Of a DNA stretch of 64,000 nt, positions 56,117 to 64,000 are shown one piece after another. Made by a program: the position numbers and the translations under genes. The notes beneath the pieces were generated by a model. It saw nothing but the letters and a program-made list of their open reading frames with translations, did not search any database and was not told the origin of the DNA. Each line of letters begins with the position of its first letter. Position 1 is the first letter of the stretch. Source of the DNA: Zygnema cylindricum (lineage: Eukaryota; Streptophyta; Zygnematophyceae; Zygnematales; Zygnemataceae); assembly GCA_037447655.1 (NCBI GenBank), contig JBBHKE010001377.1:312241-376240 (forward strand). Direction: 5' to 3'.

Positions 56117-57938
56117 TCAATATTTTGGAGGAATTCCCTTGCCTTCGGGCAAGGGTGTTCCACAACTTCGCCTTCGAAGTGGTTTCGGTATTTTGCTGAT
56201 TATGCCTCGCAATTGTTGTGTGAGCATGTCTTCTTCCCACTTTCCGTCCTGTAGAGACAAGCCACATTGAGTCATTGCTTTCCACGCATAAGCCATTCCG
56301 TTTTTGTCTCTCATTGGATTGACCTCTCGCATAGAGTCCCTTGCCAATTTTTTAAAAAACGCTTTAGCAGGTCCAACCAATTTACCGGACCATCCACGGC
56401 TAGAAGGTTTAGCCCATTGACTGTTCTGAATTCCTTTCGCCTTCCTACTATCCCAAATGCTACCCCACACGTCCTTCATTTTGGAAATCAAGAAAGAGTC
56501 GGTCGGTTAAACAAGATGCGTTGCATTAGGTGGAAAATAGTGTAACACGCTGTTTTTGACCTCGAGAACTCGCTCCAACTCGTCGGACGTGTTTTGACCA
56601 CCGTAGTTGTCCAGAAATATAATTTTTTTAGGTCCATCTCGATCCGCTTGGTAAGACCTTGTTTCTGCGATCCATTGTGGGAACACCATTTTATCATTCC
56701 ACCCCTTCGGACCGGTCCGATAACAAACGCCTGCAAAGATATATAATGCACACAAAAAGGAAATAAATTAACATTTTTTGTTGTTTGCTTCTATTTGCAT
56801 TAGAGGTAAAGCAAGCTACGTGGACCATAAGGTAGCTTATAATAGGTGTCATTGTTTCAGATAACATAAGATAGGAAATTAAAGATCCTAAATTTCTTTC
56901 TTTTGTTAAATGACAAGGGGGGAGGAGGTATAAGAGGACAAGGTAGAGAGATATAGTTTAGAAATTGAAACTAATAAACATAGATGGAGAGAAATAGAGA
57001 AACCTTCATCAAAGACTAAACGACATAATTTTTTATTTTGAAAACATTAAATGAGGAGGATAAACACACTTAAGACATTGTCTGGTAAACCTTGTATCGG
57101 GTAATTTTTGCCAAGATTTGCAAAAATTATCAACGGGTTCTCGATACGTGCGTTCACCCCTCCACTTATTCACACCATGAGAGTCATGGATTCACCTCCT
57201 CCTGCGACGTCGGCGTATTTCACCACATCATCCGCTCGAAACCCCAACTTCTTTCCATTATCAATGTTGACGATTAAATGAGTTTCATCCATGTTTTCCA
57301 TGAGGTCTTCGTTGAAACTTCCTGGTATACATGGGTCACCAAACCGAAACAAGCTTACTTTATTTTTTGGGTATATCGTCAAGTAGAGAATACAACGAAA
57401 ATTATACCAATAAAAAAAAGACATAATTATTCGTCATTCGTAATGGAAAGAGACTCACCGGATTCAAACCCCCGCTTTAGAACGCCCATGTGGAAGGCTA
57501 CGGTACGCTCAATGTATTCCTCTTTCTCGCGACTACATCGTAGTTTCCCTTTTTGTGCACGCACAATGATGTTTTGCTTCTCTTGACACCTTTGCACCCA
57601 CTTTTTATTGATGATTAGATGTATTTCAGACCCGTCATTGTAGAACCATTCCGGGCTGTACTCCTTCCTCCTTTCTCTTATTATGTCCCTAGCAATGTCC
57701 CCAATAATTGAGGTGGACATCTTCATACTCGCTTTCTTAAAACATTCAAAATCCAAAAGCAACTCCTTGTGTATAACAGTCACCCAAGCAGCTTCCTTCC
57801 TTCCTGTTCCCGGCAAAGCCTTGGTAACCGCCACCGATCTTGTCCCAAAACTAAAATTAGAGAACATTCGGGTTGTCTCTTGTATTCAATCAAGCGTGGA
57901 CTTCCTCTCTACCCACCATCGCTAAGCCTTTTGGTACC
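56117..57938 (-). pseudogene. Pogo/Tc1-mariner-type DDE transposase, three exons, broken
   Basis: Exons on the minus strand are 57938-57459, 57321-57091 and 56730-56117, each with GT-AG sites and matching phases (GFES-G-SFNED and NYPIQ-GVCYR). The DDE_1 endonuclease signature is present: first catalytic Asp in NMDETHLIV, second in IFLDNYGGQN, then NATHLV followed by PTDSFLISKMKDVW with the third Asp. These enzymes cut and paste pogo/Tigger/Jerky-like DNA transposons. In-frame stops lie upstream of the METHIONINE-rich start of exon 1 (near 57890), after MTLMV (near 57170) and after ATHLV (near 56504). The N-terminal helix-turn-helix DNA-binding part is missing, as the left neighbour is an LTR fragment. 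Codons near each stop suggest single transitions or CGA/CAA changes. Confidence 0.85.
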
Positions 57939-58114
57939 CTGTAAATAATAAACAATGTCAAAAGAATTAATGAGGTTCTTAAATGGAAAGTCGTATAACA
58001 AATTGGAACGACTCTAAAAAAAAACCAACAATATTCAGCGACGAAAAGTTGCTTTCGCAGATTTAGCGAGGACAGAAACTCCTCGTTATATCTGCAAAGT
58101 TTTTTTTATAAACA
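57939..58114. other. Noncoding remnant between transposase gene and LTR fragment
   Basis: Contains TTCAGCGACGAAAAG (near 58035), a subterminal-type word also found at 49.6-49.9 and 55.67 kb. It is probably part of the same DNA element as the transposase. Confidence 0.4.
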
Positions 58115-58395
58115 TGAAACTCAGAGACCTCCATAAGTCCTCACAGTGGATAGCTTCCAAAAAGCCTCTAGAATATCCCTGACCCCTTTGTGTTTCAGCA
58201 AGAATTACTGCCACACTGGCAAATAAAAACTCTGACTACCTTCACCCTTGTGAAGGCAAGACTCCCCTGAGTCGATAGCAAAAAGAATCTCTGAATTTGC
58301 TCCCCTGAGCAGTAAGTTATGGAGGGTCAAAGTTGACCTTTTGTACAGAAGCTCTCTGGGAGAGAGGGTTCTATCGTACAGCATGTTATAAGCAT
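58115..58395 (-). repeat. Truncated LTR, family A
   Basis: Reverse complement of the last third of the family A LTR (CTGACCCCTTTGTGTTTCAG, AGTCGATAGCAAAAAGAATC, GGTCAAAGTTGACC). It is cut off near 58395 and followed by unrelated DNA up to the gap. Confidence 0.8.
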
Positions 58396-58578
58396 GTCTT
58401 TCATGTGGCTGTCGACATGAAAACACATGCATCCTCATTATACTAACCAGGCATGTAGTCATCTATCTCAAAACACTCTCTCTATCTTGAATCCTTTTTA
58501 ACCATCTATCTTGGGAGAGAGGGTCTCTCGAAGACATGTTTTCCAGTTGAAACTGGGAGGTATTGAATGACGAGTCCC
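58396..58578. other. Unassigned DNA before the assembly gap
   Basis: GA/CT-containing sequence with GGGAGAGAGGGT repeated from the LTR. No gene or clear element boundary. Confidence 0.3.
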
Positions 58579-58588
58579 NNNNNNNNNN
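58579..58588. other. Assembly gap (10 N)
   Basis: Ten ambiguous bases, probably a scaffold join of unknown size. Continuity of features across it should not be assumed. Confidence 0.98.
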
Positions 58589-58996
58589 ACATGCTTGGTT
58601 AGTGTTTTGACATATCATGATCTTTCATGATGACGGCCGGCAGTAGTACTTTCTAGTACTATACAGTTTTGTGATTGGTTCGTACAGGCAGTAGATAGGA
58701 GCTGTGAGAGGGAATTAAGAAAAACTAGGACTTAGGAAAATTTAGGTAGATAGTCCTCTCTCTCAGAGAGTTTGTAGAAATTGGCATATTTGCCACCCTA
58801 TAACTTATCGCCTGGTTGGCCGTTTTCAGTGATTCTTTTTTCTACGGACTCAGGGGAGTCCAGGCTACACAAGGGTGCAGTCAAATTGTCAGTTTGCCTT
58901 CTTGGGCAGCAGTGGTTGTGGCTTAAAGTGGGTTAGTTAAATACTATCTAGAGGCTTCTTGTATTCTGTGGTCCAATGGAGGACACAGAATTGCAG
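58589..58996 (+). repeat. Diverged LTR (family A relative) of copia fragment 5
   Basis: Shares GAAAATTTAGGTAGATAG, a CTCAGAGAG block, TTCTTTTTTCTACGGACTC and a final GGACACAGAATTGCA with family A, but it is far more diverged than the others. Its left part is cut by the gap. Confidence 0.7.
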
Positions 58997-59781
58997 AGTT
59001 CGCTTTATGGTCACATTTACTGGCGATTATTTTAGATTTACAAAAGTATATTTTATGAAAGAGAAGAGTGAAGTGTTTGAACACTTCAAACACTAGAAAG
59101 CTTGGGCAGAGAAATTACATGGAGTTCCAATTTTGGAATTGAGATCGGACAACGGATGGGAGTATATGTCCAATGAATTTAAAAAGTTTCTTTTCGATTA
59201 GGGTATTAATCGGCAGCTGACGATTCCATATACGCCTCAACAGAATGGTGTTTCAAAAAGGTTAAATAGAACAGTTACAAAGTGTGCTAGATCCATGCTT
59301 GTAGACAAAAATGTAGATTTGAAATTATGGGTTGAGGCCCTTAACTGTGCAATTTATATAAAGAATAGCATTCCATCAAGATCAGTTAGCACTACACCAT
59401 TTGAGCTATGGACAGGTAGGAAACCTCAAATCTGTCATTTTACAGTTTTTGGCATTAAGTGCTTCATTCTTAACACATTAGAAAACACTTGGAAAATGGA
59501 ACCGAAATGCTTACTCGGTATTCTAATGGGATATGATGATAACTCTAAAGGGTATAGGGTGTATGTATTTGAAAAACAAAAATTAGTTGTGTCAAGGAAT
59601 ATCATTATAAAAGATGAAGGAGAATCGGCTGATTATTTCACCATGACAGATAAACCGGCAGAAGAAAAATTGCAAGTTTATGTCATATTTGACATAAAAA
59701 AGACAATTTGCTTTTAAGTTCCTCAACAACCACCTATGGAGACTGTGTCCACGGACCCTCAAGTCCCTCTTACGGCTCCCT
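58997..59781 (+). pseudogene. Copia fragment 5: integrase and linker
   Basis: Right after the LTR end the frame enters mid-integrase: RFMVTFTGDYFRFTKVYF, then LRSDNGWEYMSNEF, QQNGVSKRLNRT and a long open piece (59295-59717) with ELWTGRKPQICHFTVFG and GYDDNSKGYRVY. gag, protease and half of the integrase are missing, so an internal deletion joined the LTR to integrase. The linker after VIFDIKKTI is interrupted at 59782 by the LTR of element 4 on the opposite strand. At least three stops are present. Confidence 0.85.
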
Positions 59782-60844
59782 TCCAACTCTAAGACCTCTA
59801 TAGGACCTCAGAGTAAGCAGCTCACACGAAGCCTCTAGGATAACCCTGACCCCTTTGTATTTCAGCACGAATAACTGCCACCCTGGAAATCAAAATCTCT
59901 GACCACCTTCACCTTTGTGAAGGCAAGAATCCCTTGAGTTGATAGCAAAAAGAATCTCTGAATTTGCTCCCCTGAGCAGTAAGTGATGGAGGGTCAAAGT
60001 TGACCTTTTGTACAGAAGCTCTCTGAGAGAGAGGGTCCTATCTACCAATTTTTCTAAGTCCTATCTCTCTCTAAAACTCTATCTACTGGTGTACGGCAAC
60101 AATCATATTACACAACCATACATAAAAGTACAGTTGCTAGTGTAATTTATGTACGGATATTGTACGACATGGCCTAAATGTCGACACATGTCATATCCGA
60201 ATTCGGTCCCGTAATTCGCGGAGATGCCGCGATCCAACGTAATCGTGCCACGTGTAATCCGATATAGCGATGACCCTAACCGCCGAGAATCTTTTCCGCG
60301 ATCTGGGCTTTCTTTTCGGTCGTCCGATTGAATGCAAATTTTGATCGTAGCCGTCATAAATGCTTGTGCGGTATTTGTTTCGTAATAGAAACATAATGCG
60401 CGGGACTTGTTTCTTGTCCATACCGAAATCTGTATGTTTACATAACGGGATCTATGTTACCTTAAACATCTGTCGTGAAATGAATTTTCCTACGTGTTAA
60501 CATTTAAATAAATATTAAACCTATAGTATGTATCCTAACTTCTAGACTTAACGGCTAAGGCTACCGCCTATCAGCGTTCTGACGGTCGGCAGGTACCAGG
60601 ATCAAATCTTGTTTCCGACATACTCCTTTTAGTAAATAAACCTACCTATGTGTAAATTAACTAATTTATTTCTTGTAAACCTCTGGATAGCCTAAGTAGC
60701 CATGGCTCTAGCTTCCTCTCTAACTTCTCAGTGACTGCAACAAGTGTGGGATTTGGAGAGAGAAGTTAGAGGTAGACTGCCTCGACTTCTTTCTATATTC
60801 CAATTTAGACCTAGAAAATAATAAAATAACCATCGAGATCTACA
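59782..60844 (-). repeat. 3' LTR of copia element 4 (family A)
   Basis: On the minus strand begins TGTAGATCTCGATGG and ends about TTAGAGTTGGA, where the final CA has become GA. The LTR-encoded gag ATG of this family reads ATA here. It is 1063 bp. Confidence 0.88.
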
Positions 60845-60874
60845 CTCCCCTTATTTTCTAGTCAATTTTTAATT

Positions 60875-63800
60875 TCAGACCACACTTCTCTTGCAGAAAA
60901 TTAGTTTAGGGGAAGGCACAGGTTTGGTCATCATATCTGCTACCATCTCATTTTCGGGTCGGTACTCTAAACTGATTATTTTGTTTTCTACTTTCTCTGT
61001 AACAAAGCTGAGTCTAATGTCCATGTGTTTAGCTTTAAAATGATGTTTAGGATTGGCAGAAATATCTATTGTAGCCTGATTATCACAACAAAATTTCTCC
61101 ACACCACTCTTAAGGTGAAGCTCACCAAGCAAAAACTTGACCCACATCAATTCTTTTACCGCAGAGCAAGAGGCCATATACTCAGCCTCCATGGTGGACT
61201 GAGCAATAACCTTTTGCTGTTTGCTACTCCAACAACAAGCCCCATCACCCACGTATATTACATATCCAGAAGTACATCTCCTCATCGGAGCATCACCATA
61301 ACTAGCATCACTCCAAGTAGTGATGTCAGTATTCTCCCCACCCAAATGCAACCATAGATCCCTACTTCCTATCAAATATATAAAGACTCTCTTAGCTGTC
61401 TCCTAATCCTACTTAGTGGGAGCATTTAGACTTCTACTTAGCACTCCTATAGTTGCAGCAAAATCTGGCCGGGTAAAATTCATAAAATAGATTAGGCTTC
61501 CCACTACTTGCATTTAAGGAATAGTCTGCATGAACTTCTGTTCTTCAAGACTTAATTCCCTATCTAAGACTATGACTCCTTCTTCCTCACTCCCCTCACT
61601 TCCCTTCTTTAACTCCATTGGAGTTGTACAACTATTAGCTTTATCCATCTCAATTTTTTTCAGCATATTACCTATTGTTTCCTTTTTAGTCAATTTTATA
61701 ATTTTTCTTTCTCGGTCTCTTTCTACCTGAATTCCCAAAATATATTTTGCTTCTTCCATATCCTTCATTTCAAATCTCCCCTTAAGATCGGTTTTCAGTT
61801 TATTAATTTTTTCCATTGATTTACTTAAAACAAGTAAATCATCAAAATAAACTGCAATAAATATAATACGTTCCTCATCTTCAAAAACATAGATTGAGTG
61901 ATTTGAGCTGATCCAGATATATCCCAGACTGGTAAGAAACTCATCAATTCTCTTATTCCACTGTCGAGGCGCCTGTTTCAAACCGTAAAGGGGTTTAATC
62001 AGCCGGCATACCTTACTCTCCTCTCCTTCCTCCACAAATCCTTTGGGTTGTCGCATGAAGATCTCCTCTTCCAATTCTCAATGCAAAATGGTTGTCTTGA
62101 TGTCCATCTGGTGCACCTCCATGTCTTCCGGTGGTGCTAGATTGAGAAGTATGTGGACGGAGGGAAATTTGACGACCGGGGCAAAGGTTTCCTCGTAGTG
62201 GATTCCTTCTTTCTATGTAAATCATTTTGCCACTAATCGGGCTTTGTAATGCTCAATGGTGTTATAGGGGTTCAGTTTCTATTTGAAAACCCACTTACAA
62301 CCGATTAGTTTTCGGTTAGGTGGATAGTCCACCAGCTCCCAAGTATCGGCTGCCATAATTGAGGCCATCTCCTCATTTATGGTTGTCTTCCACCGTTTCC
62401 TTTCTGATAAGTCATCGCCTCTCCATAAGTTTGAGGTTCATCTTTATGAGATAGTTTTGTTACCTTGTTATTAACCTGCTTTTTTTGTAATCTTTTACTA
62501 CTTCTCCTCCTCCCCTCAAAATCTGTGGCCGGAATAGATAGTTCTCGTGGGTTCTTTCGAACAATCTCGGCTTCTCCCCTATCTTTTGATTCCGAATCAA
62601 TTTCCATCACGTCTTCCGCTTCAAGTAGAGTTGTCACTCGAGTTTGCGCAGCCGAGTCCTTTTCGGTCTGATTTGTACCTGCAACAATGTCATCTTCTCT
62701 AAAACCTAGATAGTTAGGAAGTTCAACGTCATCGGAATTTTGTGAATCAAATCTAATTTTTACTGACTTTGTATACTTGAAGGGATCCACGGACTTTCCT
62801 TCATCCATAACTACTAGATGCTTTACTAAGATTATATCTTCCCTTTTTAGATCATAAACTCTATATCCTTTAACATCCTTATCATATCCTAATAAGTATC
62901 TCGTTTTTCCTTTAGGATCTAGCTTCCAATTAGCATGATTTGTATCTAGACTAAATACTTGACTGCCAAAAACCTTTAAGTGAGATATGTCTGGTTTCCG
63001 GCCTGTCCATCTCTCATAAGGTGTTTGATCTTTTATAGCTGAAGGAAGAACTCTATTTTTGAGGTAATTAGCACAGTTCATTGCTTCGGCCGAAAACCTT
63101 TTTCCTATCTCCTTCTCCGACAACATACTTATAGCACTATCACTTATTGTCCTATTTAATCTTTCAGCTACCCCATTCTGTTCTGGGTTTTCAGGAACTG
63201 TCTTTTGGTGTTGGTCTCCATCTTCCCTCAAAAAATCCTCAAACTGGTTAGAAGTATACTCTCCACCATTGTCACTCCTTACTCTATTGATTGGAGTTTC
63301 ATGGAGTTTTTCCGCTCCATGCTTTATATTGTCTAAAACAATCTTGAGCTTCTGACTTGTTTTTCAAAAAATACACCTTGGAATACTGAGACCAATCATC
63401 AGTGATAGTCATCATAAATCTCTTCCCCCCCGGTGAGGGCACTTTGGTCGGTCCCCAAATATCTGTGTGTACTAAATCTAGATTTTTTTCTCCCCTATAG
63501 GTGGCTATTTTGGGAAAGGGCAATTTGTGTGCTTTACCATGAGCACATCCACTACAATCACTTAGATTCTCACTCTCACTGAACTGAATTCCTTCCACCA
63601 CTCCCATCTTTTTCATCTCTCTTAGCTTATCTAGATTCACATGCCCAAGCCTTTTATGCCACATCATTATATCATGAACACCAGCATAATAAAGTTTATT
63701 CTTTTCATTGCTTAAAATCAGTCTAAACATCCCTTTTCTACCTTTTTCAACAATGAAATAGATTTCATCCTCAAAACTAGCAGTAAAGACTCCTTTCCTA

Positions 63801-64000
63801 GTGCTATTATCAAAACCCTTATCATCTAATACAGACGTAGTGATGAGGTATTTGTTGAGCTCCTGAATAAACAATACATTGTAGAATGTAACTATGGATG
63901 TCTTTCCTTCTACCAACACTTTCAGATCTACCGATCGTACAAGAGTAGTAGTGACTATCCTCCCATCCCCGTACTCTATTTCTACGTGGGAATCTTTCTT
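60875..64000 (-). pseudogene. pol of copia element 4 (IN, RT, RNase H), partial
   Basis: From the right edge inward: the end of protease and the pre-integrase finger (MMWHKRLGHVNLDKL, CSGCAHGKAHKLPFP), integrase core (HTDIWGPTKVPSPGG, ITDDWSQYSKVYF), then after a frameshift near 63235 EQNGVAERLNRT and the linker with GYDKDVKGYRVYDLKRED. The RT start carries shifts near 62380-62225. Its core (62074-61514) has YGLKQAPRQWNKR and FDDLL where Y-V-D-D is usual. RNase H (61375-60875) has TWSDASYGDAPMRR and CDNQATIDI. Stops and at least three frameshifts make it inactive. Confidence 0.9.

Larger units (their letters stand above)
59782..64000 (-). mobile_element. Ty1/copia retrotransposon, element 4 (5' end beyond window)
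   Basis: Runs on the minus strand from outside the window to its 3' LTR edge at 59782. The 3' LTR (59782-60844) is family A and follows a polypurine tract (plus strand CTCCCCTTATTTT). The pol protein is closest to element 1, with shared phrases such as LKREDIILVKHLVVMDEGKS. It sits inside copia fragment 5. Confidence 0.92.

Overview
This is a plant-type (streptophyte) nuclear window, AT-rich and dominated by transposable elements. The evidence is GT-AG introns, a plant-type tRNA-Pro, a class II cytosolic small heat-shock protein, a zinc-ribbon plus RING-H2 ubiquitin ligase, many Ty1/copia retrotransposons, and CCTAAA-like arrays. Nothing prokaryotic or organellar was seen. The species cannot be fixed from sequence alone; a non-flowering land plant or close relative is a reasonable guess.

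Host genes are few. They are the last exon of a Glu/Arg/Gly-rich protein (2275-4027, +), a tRNA-Pro(AGG) (6663-6734, -), an intronless HSP20 gene (22752-23210, +), a three-exon BTL/RNF126-like RING E3 gene (31503-26482, -), and just upstream of it a small single-pass membrane protein gene with at least two exons (about 32600-32053, -). The RING gene has one apparent +1 frameshift in a 15-C run, and its intron 2 is filled with repeats that look like copies of its own 5' splice site.

The rest is layered mobile DNA. Short TA-flanked MITEs with CACCG ends lie at 5.7, 7.2, 22.1, 37.8-38.7 and 45.4-47.2 kb. Three hAT-type non-autonomous elements have 8-bp target duplications (20.4, 24.4 and 46.1 kb). 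Copia element 1 (12935-19331, +) sits inside a long-inverted-repeat DNA element. Copia element 2 (39039-45365, -) sits inside a MITE. Copia element 3 (49911-55622, -, perfect GGATG duplication) sits in repeat-rich DNA beside a broken pogo-type transposase gene (57938-56117, -). Copia element 4 (59782 to beyond the window end, -) sits inside copia fragment 5 (58997-59781, +). A solo LTR (35727-36541) follows a very old copia relic (34.3-35.5 kb). An assembly gap of ten Ns lies at 58579-58588.

The most notable biology is in the copia elements. In elements 1, 2 and 3 the gag ATG lies inside the LTR, and the internal DNA after the LTR begins, inside gag, with GGTTATGGGCCCACC or a variant. This is complementary to the anticodon half of plant initiator tRNA-Met, so priming by a half-tRNA, as in Drosophila copia, is implied. 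The element 1 insertion and the hAT insertion at 20.4 kb lie in two copies of the same older repeat, and each copy provides the empty site for the other's insertion.
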